64,000 bases of DNA from Streptomyces sp. NBC_00620 (GCF_026341825.1 NZ_JAPENY010000002.1:2079001-2143000), one strand, 5' to 3'; shown: positions 33,116 to 43,000, counted from the stretch's first letter. Notes: generated by a model not told the origin, from the letters alone. Numbers and translations are program-made.

Positions 33116-35524
33116 ATGACACAGGGGAAAGACGTGGCACGGGGGAAGTGCGGAACAGTGGAACGTGCACGGGAAAACGGTTCGACGGGGGAGCTCGGCA
33201 GCCCCGCACAGCGGCCCGAAGCGGCTGCGACAGCCCTTGAACTCCTGGTTCACGGAGTCGGCGGCGCCTCACCGGAGGAGATGCTCGACGACCCCCGGAC
33301 AGTCCGTGTCACCGGCGACGACACGGCGGCCGTCTACCGGCGCATCGCGGACGCCGACGCGGAGCAGCGTCCAGACGCCGACCGCGGCCAACCGGTGCCC
33401 GAGGCCTACGTGTGGTGCAACCTCACGTCCGGCAACGGCTCCCGCGCCCTGTGGCTGTTGCTGCTGCCCTTCATGGTGGTCAACCTCGCGCACTGGATGC
33501 GCCCCACCACCCGCGGCCGCAAGCGCACGGTCCGCCTGTACGGCCTGCTCGTCCGCCTGGCCGGACTCACCCTCACGGTGCTCCTGGTCGCCGCCGCCTG
33601 CGAGGTCGCCCTAGACCTGGCCGCCTGGCAGTGCGCGGGCACGCGCGCGTGCGCCGAGGAGCACTCCTGGCTGGCGTTCCTCTCACCGGACGCGTCCGCC
33701 GACGGCTGGTGGAGCCAACCGGGCCGCCGCCTCGCCCTGGCCTGCCTGGTGCCCACCGCGCTGACCGGCCTCCTCTGGTACCTGTCCCACCGCACCTGGA
33801 GCGCGTACGAGTCGCAGCAGCCGATGTCCCGCAAGGCCGAGCCCGACGAGGAGACCGGCCGGACGGGGCTCGGCCGGCCCGGGTTCTGGTACGGGCGCCG
33901 CCTGGTGGCCCGGCTGCGCGCCGCACACACCGCCGCGGGGCTGCTGACGGTCGCGGCGGCGGTCGGCACCTCCGCGGCGCGCTACGACCAGGCGTCGGGC
34001 GGCCCCGCTGTGCTGGAGGCCCTGGGCCGGCTCCTGGAAGTGACCCTCGTCGTGGGCTTCGCCGTCGTGCTGTGGGTGGTGTGCCGCAGGGGCCGCAGCG
34101 AGAACCGTCTCGACAAGGAACTCGACCGGTCACTGGTGCGCCTGCTGCCCATGGGCTCCGTCATCCTGCTGGTCCTGACCCTGCTGTACGCCGGTTGGTC
34201 GCGGCCCGGCTGGAACTCGGAGGGGCGGCTGCCCGGCGACATGACCTTCGGCGGCATCGCGCTCTTTGAGGGCGTACTCGTCATCGCGCTCGGCGTGGTG
34301 GCCCACATCCTGTTCCGCGCCCGACCCGACACGCGCACCGCGATGCGTGGTCTGGCCGGCCCCGCCGTCGCGATGCTGGCCTGCGCGCTGGGCGGTGTGA
34401 TGTCCGGCGGGGTGGCCCAGCGCGTCGCCGACTGGCTGGACGGCACCCGGAGCTCGATCCCGGGCCCACCCGTCCTGCTGACCTGGCAGGCCTCCACGAT
34501 CCCCGCGGTGCTCGTCGTGCTCGCGTTTCTCATCGGCTGGCTGGCCTGGCGCACCTGGCAGCTGCGAAACCGGGAGATGGGCGGCGTGGAGCTCGACTAC
34601 GAAGGGGCGGCCAAGGACCCCGCCCGTACGCGCCGCATCGCGAACACACGCGCGATGGCCTCCCTCACCGACAGGGCACCCCTCATGGTCGCCGTCATCG
34701 CGTCCGTGACGTGGCTGCTCGGCGCCGGTGCTCTCGCGGGAGCGCTGGCGACCGAGGACCCGCCGAGCGAGGCCGCGCGAGGGACGTACGCCTTCGTCCA
34801 GGGCGCCGCGGAGACCGCGCAGGCGCTCGGCTCCTGGCTGATCGGCCTCGGCTTCATACTGTTCGTCACCTGGGGCCGCCGCGCCTACAAGGACCCGGCG
34901 GCCCGCCGCACCATCGGCATCCTCTGGGACGTCGGCACCTTCTGGCCGCGCGCCGCCCACCCCTTCGCGCCGCCCTGCTACGCCGAGCGCGCCGTGCCCG
35001 ACCTGACCTGGCGCATGGCGACCTGGACCCGCGCCACCGGCGGGCGGCTCGTGATCTCCGGGCACTCCCAGGGCAGCGTGCTGGCCGCCGCGGCGGCCTG
35101 GCAGCTGAAGCCGTCCGTACGCAAACGGGTCGCGCTCCTCACCTACGGCTCACCGCTGGAACGCCTGTACGGGCGCTGGTTCCCGGCCCACTTCGGCCCG
35201 GCCGCCCTCAGTTCCCTGCACCGCGAGGTCGCCTGCTGGCGCAATCTCTACCGGCCGACGGACCCCATCGGCGGCGGCGTCCAGCTGCCCGGCGACTGCG
35301 GCCCCCAGGTCGACCGCGAGCCCCTCAAGGACCCGCTCGCCTATGGACGCACCGCTCAGCACCCGCTGCCCGCGCCGATCCTGGGCCACTCCGACTACCA
35401 GGCGGACCCGGCGTTCGCCGAGGAGCGGGGACAACTGCTGGCGCGGCTGACGCCGGACGTGCCGGTCCCGCGCGCGCGGGACGACGGCGCGCCTCAGGGC
35501 AGGTCCGGCAGATCCTCCGAATAA
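33116..35524 (+). CDS. Large integral membrane protein with split alpha/beta-hydrolase signature
   Basis: The 802-residue frame starts with a soluble segment holding LLVHGVGGASPEEML (oxyanion-type HGxGG at His46). A membrane region follows (about residues 120-600) with around ten hydrophobic helices. A C-terminal soluble domain then has GRLVISGHSQGSVLAAAA, the nucleophile elbow GHSQG with Ser651, and LLTYGSPLERLYGRWFP. The two hydrolase pieces appear to be one lipase-like fold interrupted by the membrane domain. Candidate Asp/His residues follow (PTDPIGGG, LGHSDY). The start is uncertain: GTGs at 33134 and 33158 have better ribosome sites. The 3' end overlaps the convergent AAA gene by 31 nt. 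Confidence 0.78.
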   Translation: MTQGKDVARGKCGTVERARENGSTGELGSPAQRPEAAATALELLVHGVGGASPEEMLDDPRTVRVTGDDTAAVYRRIADADAEQRPDADRGQPVPEAYVWCNLTSGNGSRALWLLLLPFMVVNLAHWMRPTTRGRKRTVRLYGLLVRLAGLTLTVLLVAAACEVALDLAAWQCAGTRACAEEHSWLAFLSPDASADGWWSQPGRRLALACLVPTALTGLLWYLSHRTWSAYESQQPMSRKAEPDEETGRTGLGRPGFWYGRRLVARLRAAHTAAGLLTVAAAVGTSAARYDQASGGPAVLEALGRLLEVTLVVGFAVVLWVVCRRGRSENRLDKELDRSLVRLLPMGSVILLVLTLLYAGWSRPGWNSEGRLPGDMTFGGIALFEGVLVIALGVVAHILFRARPDTRTAMRGLAGPAVAMLACALGGVMSGGVAQRVADWLDGTRSSIPGPPVLLTWQASTIPAVLVVLAFLIGWLAWRTWQLRNREMGGVELDYEGAAKDPARTRRIANTRAMASLTDRAPLMVAVIASVTWLLGAGALAGALATEDPPSEAARGTYAFVQGAAETAQALGSWLIGLGFILFVTWGRRAYKDPAARRTIGILWDVGTFWPRAAHPFAPPCYAERAVPDLTWRMATWTRATGGRLVISGHSQGSVLAAAAAWQLKPSVRKRVALLTYGSPLERLYGRWFPAHFGPAALSSLHREVACWRNLYRPTDPIGGGVQLPGDCGPQVDREPLKDPLAYGRTAQHPLPAPILGHSDYQADPAFAEERGQLLARLTPDVPVPRARDDGAPQGRSGRSSE

Positions 35525-37929
35525 AGCAGGGTGAGGTCGTCCTTGCTCGGCTCCTCCAGCTGGGCGACCCGCCCCGCGTGCCGCTCGACCATCGACTCGA
35601 ACGTCTGCCGCGCGGTGCGGCCGTTGCCGAAAGCCGGCCCCTTGGGGATCGCCGTGAAGTACTTCAGCAGCGCCTCGGGTGCCCCCGGGGCCAGTTGGTA
35701 CTCGTGCTCCTCGGCCTGCTGCTCCACGATCCGCAGCAGCTCGTCGGGGTCGTAGTCGCTGAAGGTGATGGTCCGTGAGAAGCGGGACGCCACACCGGGG
35801 TTGACGGTGAGGAACCGCTCCATCTCGGCGGTGTAGCCCGCCACGATCACGACCACCGCCTCCCGGTGGTCCTCCATCAGCTTGACCAGCGTGTCGATGG
35901 CCTCACGCCCGAAGTCGCGGCCCGAGTCCTCCGGCGACAGCGCGTACGCCTCGTCGATGAACAGGACCCCGCCGCGCGCCTTGTCGAACGCTTCCTGCGT
36001 ACGGATCGCAGTGGAACCGATGTGCTCGCCGACCAGGTCCACGCGGGACACCTCGACGAGATGCCCCTTCTCCAGGACACCGAGCGAGGCGAGGATCTCG
36101 CCGTACAGCCGCCCGACCGTGGTCTTGCCGGTGCCGGGGGAGCCGGTGAAGACCAGATGCCGCCGGGCGGAGGCCGCCTTGAGGCCCGCAAGCTGGCGGC
36201 GGCGGCCCACCTCGATCATGTCGGTCAGGGCCCGCACCTCGCGCTTGACGCTCTCCAGGCCCACCAGCGCGTCGAGTTCACCGAGGACGGCCTTCGGTGA
36301 ACGCGTCGGCTGCTCGGGCTCCTGCGCGGCGACGAGGGGCTCCTGCTCGGTGGTGCGCTGGCCCGGGATCGCGCCCAGCAGTCCCGCGGAGGCGCTCGAC
36401 GTCTGTACGGCGGTCTCGTGCGCCGGGGACCGCAGTCCCGCGCTCTCGTCGCTCGTGCAGTCCTCCACGACCGGTCCGTCGCCCGCGCCCGGTGCGGTGC
36501 CGGCGTCGGCGAAGTCGAAACCCCCGCGCGCGCACCGCTCCGTACGGCACTTCTTCAGGGTCGCGCGGCAGCCGTCGATCACATGGAAGCCGTAGCCCCC
36601 GCTGTCCGTCACCCGGCAGTTGAGGAAGCTGCCCCGGCCACCCGCGGACACATAGAAGCCCGCCTCGGCGGGTGAGGTGACCGTGCAGCGCTCGATGGTC
36701 GGATCGGCGCCCTTGGTGACGATCACGCCGGTCTGGGTGCCGTCCACGGTGCAGCCGGACAGGGTGCCGCCGCTGCCGTGGTCGCGGAACCAGGCGCCCG
36801 TCGCGGCGTCCCGGATACGGCAGTCGTCGAGCTGCGCCGTCGCGCCGTCACTCACCGACACGGCCGTGTTCCGCACCTGCGACAGGTCGCAGTCGACGAC
36901 GTCCGCGCGTGAACCGCGGTCGAGGACGAACAGAGCGTCCGGCACGTCGTGCACCCGGCACGAGTCGAGCACGGCCGTGGCGCCGTCGCTGATCCACACC
37001 GCGGGGTAGTCGCCCGTGCTGTCGAAGATCTCGCACTGGTTGGCGTCCACGCGCGTGCCCGGGTCCCAGACCGACAGGCCGTTGCGCCCGAACTGCCGCA
37101 CGGTGGTGCGCGTCAGCGTGAGGACCGAGCGTGAGCGCAGGTCGACCGCGTTCTCCGGGATGTCGTGGATGCGGCAGTCGGCGAGCGTGAGGACCGCGTC
37201 CGTGTCGAGGGTGATGCCGTCCCCGGTCGTACGGTGCACATCGCAGTCGGTGAGATGTGCCGTGGCACGCCCGGTGATCTGCACTCCGGAGCCCTTGACC
37301 TCGTACACCTCGCAGCCGACGGCTTCCAGCGACGAGCCCTCGCCGGTCGCCGACAGGCCCGCTCCGGAGGCGTGGTGCACCCGGCAGCGCTCCAGACGCG
37401 GACGGCCGCCTCCGCGGACCGCCACGCCCGACTGGCCTGCCGCGACGACCTCGCACTCCTCGAACACCCCACCGCCGCCGTCCAGTACGGCGATGCCGAT
37501 ACCGGCCGGATTGTCGACCGTGCAGCGGCGCACGGTCGGGCGGGCGCCGCCGCGCACCTCGATCCCGGCGGCGGAGCGCGTGACGATCCGCACGTCGAGC
37601 AGTTCGGGGGTGCCCTCCTCGACGAGCAGCGCGGGCGAGGCCGAGTCCTGGCCCTCCACATGCAGGTCCTGGACCACGGCGGAGGCGCGCACGGTCAGCG
37701 GCACTCCGTCGACCGGCGCGATGCGCACGGAACCGGGGGAGCCTTCGGGGCCGCGCAACGTCACCGCGCGCTCGACCACCAGATTCTCGCGGTAGGTGCC
37801 CGGAGCGACAGTGAGAACGTCACCGTCGCCCGCCGCCTCCAGAGCGGCGGCCAGCGATGCGTACTCACCCGTGCGGCGCCGCCACCGCGAGGTGCCGGTG
37901 TGCGTCACCTGGACCGTGCCCTGTGCCAT
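35494..37929 (-). CDS. Right-handed beta-helix protein fused to a CbxX/EccA-type AAA ATPase
   Basis: Residues about 20-490 are a parallel beta-helix of many 22-24 residue turns (pattern ...V.DC.V......G). They begin with a pectin-esterase-like entry (GDVLTVAPGTYRENLVVERAVTLRGP in part). After a linker (about 490-545), residues 550-811 form a CbxX/CfqX AAA module: GLESVKREVRAL, Walker A GSPGTGKTT (Lys602), Walker B GGVLFIDEAYAL, sensor IVAGYTAEM and Arg finger region PGVASRFSRTI. No signal peptide, so it is cytoplasmic. The fold suggests a recognition arm attached to a remodelling ATPase. ATG 37956, with AGGAC upstream, is a possible earlier start. Confidence 0.88.
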   Translation of the reverse strand: MAQGTVQVTHTGTSRWRRRTGEYASLAAALEAAGDGDVLTVAPGTYRENLVVERAVTLRGPEGSPGSVRIAPVDGVPLTVRASAVVQDLHVEGQDSASPALLVEEGTPELLDVRIVTRSAAGIEVRGGARPTVRRCTVDNPAGIGIAVLDGGGGVFEECEVVAAGQSGVAVRGGGRPRLERCRVHHASGAGLSATGEGSSLEAVGCEVYEVKGSGVQITGRATAHLTDCDVHRTTGDGITLDTDAVLTLADCRIHDIPENAVDLRSRSVLTLTRTTVRQFGRNGLSVWDPGTRVDANQCEIFDSTGDYPAVWISDGATAVLDSCRVHDVPDALFVLDRGSRADVVDCDLSQVRNTAVSVSDGATAQLDDCRIRDAATGAWFRDHGSGGTLSGCTVDGTQTGVIVTKGADPTIERCTVTSPAEAGFYVSAGGRGSFLNCRVTDSGGYGFHVIDGCRATLKKCRTERCARGGFDFADAGTAPGAGDGPVVEDCTSDESAGLRSPAHETAVQTSSASAGLLGAIPGQRTTEQEPLVAAQEPEQPTRSPKAVLGELDALVGLESVKREVRALTDMIEVGRRRQLAGLKAASARRHLVFTGSPGTGKTTVGRLYGEILASLGVLEKGHLVEVSRVDLVGEHIGSTAIRTQEAFDKARGGVLFIDEAYALSPEDSGRDFGREAIDTLVKLMEDHREAVVVIVAGYTAEMERFLTVNPGVASRFSRTITFSDYDPDELLRIVEQQAEEHEYQLAPGAPEALLKYFTAIPKGPAFGNGRTARQTFESMVERHAGRVAQLEEPSKDDLTLLYSEDLPDLP

Positions 37930-38087
37930 GGCGCTGTTCTGTCCCCACCTCGTCATACGCGGGTCCTGCGAGGCCGACCGGAAAGCCCGTCGGCATGACG
38001 GAAAGCCTCTCACGACGGTGCCGAAGACCTCCGCCGGTCCACCGTAGCGTGCGCGGGGACACCGGGTTGACCGGAGTGGGAAGGCTG

Positions 38088-38696
38088 TCAGCTGCCCGCG
38101 CCGGTCCTGCCCCAGTCGGGCCCCGCCTTGTCCCAGGCACGGTCCCAACGGGCGTACCGGCGAAGGACCATGCGCCAGACGATCAGCCGCCTGCCGCCCT
38201 CGACGAGTCCCACGGCCAGCACGGCCGCGCCGAACCCGGCCAGCACGGCGTGTGTCGTCGCGGTGGCACCGTCCAGCGGGCGGCCCACTATTCGGCCGTG
38301 CGGGTCGGTCCAGATCGTGAAGTGGTCCCCGGGTGCTGGGGACTTGATGGCGGCCGTCACCGTGCCATGCTGTCCGGTGCCGTCCGGTGCCGTCCAGTTG
38401 GCCACTACACGGCTGTGGGAGTCCCGTCCCGAGGCTGTCTCGGGGTCCGGGTCGAGCAGCGGGTTGCGGGCCGCCTTCTTGACGACTGTGGCCACCACTT
38501 CGTGGCGGGCCTCGCGCTGGTCCTGTACGGACTGCTGCAGGGCGCTCTGGGCGGAGGCTCCGACAGCGGCTCCGACGAGAGGGGCGACAGCGAGGATCAG
38601 CACGATGGCGGCCAGGGCCAGCCAGGCCTCGACCAGATCGGTCCTGCGGCGCAGTGGGTTGTGCCGCCAACGCCAGAGTCCGCCGATTGCTCGCAC
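38088..38696 (-). CDS. Rv1733c-like membrane protein
   Basis: The 202-residue protein starts at GTG 38696 with AAGGGGG upstream; VRAIGGLWRWRHNPLRRRTD is the conserved N-terminus of the family. Two transmembrane helices (about 28-55 and 150-172) flank an extracellular domain with SRVVANWTAPDGT and the DHFTIWTDPHGRIV segment. Widespread in mycobacteria and Streptomyces, function unknown. Confidence 0.85.
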   Translation of the reverse strand: MRAIGGLWRWRHNPLRRRTDLVEAWLALAAIVLILAVAPLVGAAVGASAQSALQQSVQDQREARHEVVATVVKKAARNPLLDPDPETASGRDSHSRVVANWTAPDGTGQHGTVTAAIKSPAPGDHFTIWTDPHGRIVGRPLDGATATTHAVLAGFGAAVLAVGLVEGGRRLIVWRMVLRRYARWDRAWDKAGPDWGRTGAGS

Positions 38697-38884
38697 CGTT
38701 CCGCACCCCCTTCCGCTTCCGTGATAACCCACCGCGGAGTCGTTCGCTCGTCGAGTCCGGGGAAGAGAGAGCGAAATCACCCCGCCCTGGGCCTTTTATG
38801 AACTTCTCACGAAGTCTCAACGACCGTGCCTGGGAGCCGGGTTCCCGATGTGCGTGGCCTATTCACGGAACTTGGCCGGGCGGG

Positions 38885-39712
38885 TTATTCGAGGACGGTG
38901 ACCGCGTCGCCGATCCGCACCGTGCCCACAGACTCAGGCACCAGGTTCTGCCCGAAGACCAGCCGGTCCCCGAAGCGGCGGTGGCGCCCGAGGGTCCGCA
39001 GCGGCTCCTTGCCGCGCTGGGCGGTGCCCTGGTCGGTAGTGGTGACGACGCACCTTCCGCACATCTTGGCGACCCGGAAGTTGACCGCGCCTATAGCGAT
39101 CCGCGACCAGTCGTCCTCGGCCCAGGCCGCCGTGCCCGCCACAACCACGTTCGGCCGGAAACGGTTCATGGGCAGCGGACCCTCGTCCGCGTGATCGCCC
39201 TGGGCGATGAGGGAGTTGAGGGCGTCGAGCGAGGCCAGCGTGGTGAGCAGCAGCGGATAGCCGTCGGCGAGACTGACGGTCTCGCCCGGCAAGGCGTGCG
39301 GAGGGTCGTCGATGGGGCGGCGGGTGGCGGGGGCGTCCATGTGCAGGAGGCGCACGTCCGCGCCCAGATAGTCGCTGCACCAGTCGTGCGCGGTGTCGTC
39401 GGCGAGGACCGCTTCCACCTTGGTCCCGAAAATGTTCAGCGTCGTCGTGCCCATCGGCTCCGGCACGGGGACGGTCACCGGCTCACGGCCCGATGCGGAC
39501 AGACGAACGCCGCCGCCGGGCAGAAGCTCGGCGGCGGCCAGCGCCAGACGAGGCTGCTGGCGTTGCGTGACGACCTTTCCCCCGTCGTCGATCAGCACCC
39601 AGCGTCGGTCTCCGGCCAGCCCCCAGGGCTCCACCAGGGCTTCCCGGGGCTCCTGGCCCCTGAACGCCTTGACCGGATGGACATGAATCGAGTGCAGCTC
39701 CGCGTTCCCCAT
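38885..39712 (-). CDS. MOSC domain protein
   Basis: The 275-residue protein has an N-terminal MOSC beta-barrel (HSIHVHPVKAFRGQEPREA) and a C-terminal MOSC domain with MNRFRPNVVV and KMCGRCVVTTTDQGT, whose CGRC Cys is the sulfur/molybdenum ligand of the mARC and YcbX-type enzymes. It probably reduces N-hydroxylated compounds or handles sulfur for molybdenum cofactor. ATG 39712 is the natural family start. Confidence 0.9.
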   Translation of the reverse strand: MGNAELHSIHVHPVKAFRGQEPREALVEPWGLAGDRRWVLIDDGGKVVTQRQQPRLALAAAELLPGGGVRLSASGREPVTVPVPEPMGTTTLNIFGTKVEAVLADDTAHDWCSDYLGADVRLLHMDAPATRRPIDDPPHALPGETVSLADGYPLLLTTLASLDALNSLIAQGDHADEGPLPMNRFRPNVVVAGTAAWAEDDWSRIAIGAVNFRVAKMCGRCVVTTTDQGTAQRGKEPLRTLGRHRRFGDRLVFGQNLVPESVGTVRIGDAVTVLE

Positions 39713-39756
39713 GGCGCAATCTTGCCAGCAGGCACCGACAATCCGGTGCGAATGCC

Positions 39757-40200
39757 TCAGTACCCGCGGTACTGCTGGCCGTTGTACGGATCCTGGTAAG
39801 GAGCCGGAGTGGGACGGGGGGCTGCGGGGCGCATCGCCTCGTAGCCCGTGCCGGGCGCCATCGGGCGCTGCTGCTGGGGCTGGGCGCCCGGGTAGCCGCG
39901 CGGGGCACCGGCCTGTTGCGGAATGTAGGGCGCGGGGGCCTGCTGCAGCGGTGCGGGCTGCTGGGCCTGCGGGTAGCCGTACATCGGGGCCTGGGCCTGA
40001 TACGAGGGTCCGGCCGGCAGGGCGGGAAGTGCCGAAGGAAGCGCGGGCAGGTGGTTGCCCGTGTCGTAGGCGGCGGGGACCCGGATCGGGGCGATCTGGG
40101 GAGTCCCCCGCTCGGCGACGAGCGAGTCGTAGATCGGGGTGTCCGGGAAGGACGGCGCGGAGTAGTAACCGCCGCCATAGGTGGAGCGGGGGGAGGTCAT
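39757..40200 (-). CDS. Pro/Gln/Tyr-rich Streptomyces ORFan (DUF6643-like)
   Basis: This 147-residue protein starts MTSPRSTYGGGYYSAPSFPD and is rich in Pro, Gln, Tyr and Ala, with repeated short PQQ, APY and GYP motifs, so it is mostly disordered. A conserved-looking core lies at 10-45 (PIYDSLVAERGTPQIAPIRV). TAACTT ends 7 nt before the ATG, suggesting a leaderless mRNA. It is divergent from the TerD gene. Function unknown. Confidence 0.7.
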   Translation of the reverse strand: MTSPRSTYGGGYYSAPSFPDTPIYDSLVAERGTPQIAPIRVPAAYDTGNHLPALPSALPALPAGPSYQAQAPMYGYPQAQQPAPLQQAPAPYIPQQAGAPRGYPGAQPQQQRPMAPGTGYEAMRPAAPRPTPAPYQDPYNGQQYRGY

Positions 40201-40493
40201 GGCACATAAGTTAAGCCCACGATGTGCTGGTTGGGGAGACCGATAAGAGGGTTGTTTTCCGTGTCGGCAGTGACGCGGGATCCCCAATGCGAGCGAACTC
40301 GGCAAAAAAGGGCACCAAAGCGCGTTCAGATCGTGTAAAGGCCGAGTACCTGGGAGGTTACCGGCGGTTGACCACCGATCTTCCGGTGCGGATCATGGGA
40401 GTTCGGTACGCGGGGGATTAGGTTTGGCGGGAGTGGAGTCGGCGGACTGCCCGAGGCGCGGCCCGGCGCGGAGAGCATGTGATGGGGGCGTAC

Positions 40494-41762
40494 ATGTCAA
40501 TGCCTAAGGGATCGAATGTTCCCGTGCCGACGACCGCCTTGCGCGTCGAATTGGGATGGCGTTCAGGACCAGGGGTGCCCGACGCGGATGCCTCCGCGCT
40601 GCTGCTGGTCTCCGGAAGGGTCCGGTCGGACGGCGATTTCGTCTTCTACAACCAGCCGGAGCATTCCTCCGGCGCCGTGCGGCACGAGGGCAAGCGGGAC
40701 GCGGGCGGCCAGGTGACCGACACCCTGCTCATCGACCTCGCGCGCGTGGAGCCCGCGATCGAGACCGTGGTGCTGGCCGCCTCCACGGACGGCGGCCCCT
40801 TCGGGCAGGTGCCCGGACTGTACGTCCGAGTGCTCGACGCACAGCGCGGCACCGAGGTCGCCCGCTTCGACAGCGCAGACGCCACCGTCGAGACCGCGTT
40901 CGTGCTCGGCGAGTTCTACCGGCGCCAGGGCGCCTGGAAGTTCCGCGCCGTCGGACAGGGGTACAGCAGCGGTCTGGAAGGGCTGGCCACGGATTACGGG
41001 ATCACGGTGGACGAACCGCAGCACGCGGCACAGCCCGCGGCTCCGCCGGTGACCATGGCGCGGCCCGCTGCCCAGCCCGTCCCCACGCCGCCGCCCGTCC
41101 CGCCGACGGCACCTCCGACCCCGGTACGCCTGACCAAGGTCACGCTCACCAAGGAGGCCCCGTCGGTCTCGCTGAGCAAGCAGGGCGGCACGTCCGGCGC
41201 CATGCGCGTGAACCTCAACTGGGAGGTGCGCAAGCAGTTCTCGGGGTGGGGCAGCAAGCTGGGCCGGGCTGTCGCGATGCACGCGGATCTCGACCTCGAC
41301 CTCTGCGCGCTGTACGAGCTGTCCGACGGCCGCAAGGGAGTCGTCCAGGCGCTCGGCAACGCCTACGGAGCGCTGCACCAGCCGCCGTACATCCATCTCG
41401 ACGGCGACGACCGCACCGGTGCGTCGGCGAGCGGCGAGAACCTGTCCATCAACCTCGACCACAAGCAGAGCTTCCGGCGCATCCTCATCTTCGTGACCAT
41501 CTACGAAGGAGCACGTTCCTTCGCCGACCTGAACGCCACGGTCACCCTCCAGCCGCTGAACGGTGCCCCGATCGACTTCTCGCTCGGTGAGTGCACAGTG
41601 CCCTCGACCGTCTGCGCCCTCGCCCTCATCACGAGCAATGGCGGCGATCTGATCGTCCAGCGTGAGGCCCGGTTCCTGGTCCCCGAGCGCGGAGTGAGCC
41701 CCCAGCGCACCGTCGACTACGCCTACGGGTGGGGCATGAACTGGACCCCCGGCCGGAAGTGA
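40494..41762 (+). CDS. TerD family protein with two TerD-like domains
   Basis: The 422-residue protein has an N-terminal TerD domain (about 1-175; ALRVELGWRSGPGVPDADASALLL, DFVFYNQPEHSSGAV), a Pro/Ala-rich linker (about 180-215), a short basic strand segment (RLTKVTLTKEAPSVSLSKQ) and a second calcium-binding-like domain (HADLDLDLCALYEL, YIHLDGDDRTG). TerD proteins bind Ca2+ and are linked to tellurite or oxidative stress and to differentiation in Streptomyces. ATG 40494 has GGGGG upstream; TAGGTT at 40419-40424 may be its -10. Confidence 0.9.
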   Translation: MSMPKGSNVPVPTTALRVELGWRSGPGVPDADASALLLVSGRVRSDGDFVFYNQPEHSSGAVRHEGKRDAGGQVTDTLLIDLARVEPAIETVVLAASTDGGPFGQVPGLYVRVLDAQRGTEVARFDSADATVETAFVLGEFYRRQGAWKFRAVGQGYSSGLEGLATDYGITVDEPQHAAQPAAPPVTMARPAAQPVPTPPPVPPTAPPTPVRLTKVTLTKEAPSVSLSKQGGTSGAMRVNLNWEVRKQFSGWGSKLGRAVAMHADLDLDLCALYELSDGRKGVVQALGNAYGALHQPPYIHLDGDDRTGASASGENLSINLDHKQSFRRILIFVTIYEGARSFADLNATVTLQPLNGAPIDFSLGECTVPSTVCALALITSNGGDLIVQREARFLVPERGVSPQRTVDYAYGWGMNWTPGRK

Positions 41763-41766
41763 GCGG

Positions 41767-42942
41767 TCAGCTCTCGTCCAGGGCGGTGTCGGGACGGGCG
41801 TAGGTGCGGCCCTTCCAGGCGGCGCCCCGCCCCCTGTAGTGCTGCACCGCGGAATCGACCGTCATGAGGAGATACAGGAACGCCGTGACGGGCAGCAGCG
41901 GAGCCAACCACAGGGGCTGCCGGTAGTAGCGCAGCATCGGCAGATACGTCGCCGTCATCAGCAGCCAGGCGAGCCCCCCGGCCGTCGCCGCCCACGCACT
42001 CCCCGTGGCGAGGCCCACGAAGAGCGCGATCGGCGGCACCAGGTAGACGACGGCGAGGCCGGCGACCGTCCCGGTGAGCAGCAGCGGATTGTGCCGCAGC
42101 TGGGCGTACGCGCTGCGCGAGACCATCCGCCACAGGTCGTGCAGGCGCGGATACGGGCGGACGCTGTCCACTCGCTCCGCCAGCCCCAGCCAGATGTGGC
42201 CGCCACCCCCCTTGACCGCCCTCGCGAGCGCGACGTCGTCGATGACGGCATGGCGGATGGCGTCCGGAATCCGCGCCCGCTCGGCCGCGTCCTCACGCAG
42301 CAGGACGCAGCCGCCCGCCGCGGCAGCCGTGCGCGAGCCCCGCACGGCGATCCGGCGGAACGGGTAGAGCTGGGCGAAGAAGTAGACGAAAGCGGGTACG
42401 ACGAGCCGCTCCCACACGCTTTCCACCCGCAGCCGGGCCATCTGCGAGACCAGGTCGAATCCGCCGGTGCGCGCCGCCGCCACCAACTCCCGCAGGCTGT
42501 CCGGCGCATGGGCGATGTCGGCGTCCGTCAGCAGCAGATATTCGGGTGCACGCGCGCGTGCCAGACCGATGCCGTGGCGCACCGCCCAGAGCTTGCCCGT
42601 CCAGCCCGCGGGCGGTTCCCCGGGCGAGCCGACGGTGAGCGGCAGCCCGCCGTGCAGCCGCGCCAGCTCACGGGCCAGCTCCCCGGTGCCGTCCGAGCTG
42701 CCGTCGTCCACGAGGAAGATTTCGGCCCGCCCCGGATAGTCCTGTGCGAGGAGCGAGGGCAGGCTGTCCGGCAGCACGGCGGCCTCGTCACGCGCCGGTA
42801 CGACGACACAGACGGACGGCCAGTCGTCGGGCTCCCCGCGCGGCGGCAGTCTCACATCCGTACGCCAGAAGAAGCCCTGGCCGAGCAGCAGCCACAGCCA
42901 GGCGGCCAGTGATCCGACAGCGGTCCACACAACGGCGCTCAC
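41767..42942 (-). CDS. Family 2 glycosyltransferase, HpnB-like
   Basis: This 391-residue membrane protein starts at GTG 42942. After one N-terminal helix it carries a GT-A domain: CVVVPARDEAAVLPDSL, FLVDDGSSDGTGE, LLTDADIAHAP (DxD) and the HAVIDDVALARAVK acceptor region. Three or four helices follow (about 285-370). The order and length match HpnB, the hopanoid-associated transferase. No hopanoid gene is nearby. It converges with the TerD gene (4 bp apart). Confidence 0.86.
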   Translation of the reverse strand: MSAVVWTAVGSLAAWLWLLLGQGFFWRTDVRLPPRGEPDDWPSVCVVVPARDEAAVLPDSLPSLLAQDYPGRAEIFLVDDGSSDGTGELARELARLHGGLPLTVGSPGEPPAGWTGKLWAVRHGIGLARARAPEYLLLTDADIAHAPDSLRELVAAARTGGFDLVSQMARLRVESVWERLVVPAFVYFFAQLYPFRRIAVRGSRTAAAAGGCVLLREDAAERARIPDAIRHAVIDDVALARAVKGGGGHIWLGLAERVDSVRPYPRLHDLWRMVSRSAYAQLRHNPLLLTGTVAGLAVVYLVPPIALFVGLATGSAWAATAGGLAWLLMTATYLPMLRYYRQPLWLAPLLPVTAFLYLLMTVDSAVQHYRGRGAAWKGRTYARPDTALDES

Positions 42943-42988
42943 CCGCCGCAGTCTGCCCCACCCCAGCGGCCCGTTGAGGCGGATCGTC

Positions 42989-42994
42989 TATGGT
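42989..42994 (+). promoter_or_regulatory. -10 of leaderless racemase gene
   Basis: TATGGT ends 6 nt before the GTG at 43001. Confidence 0.4.
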
Positions 42995-43000
42995 GACCGG

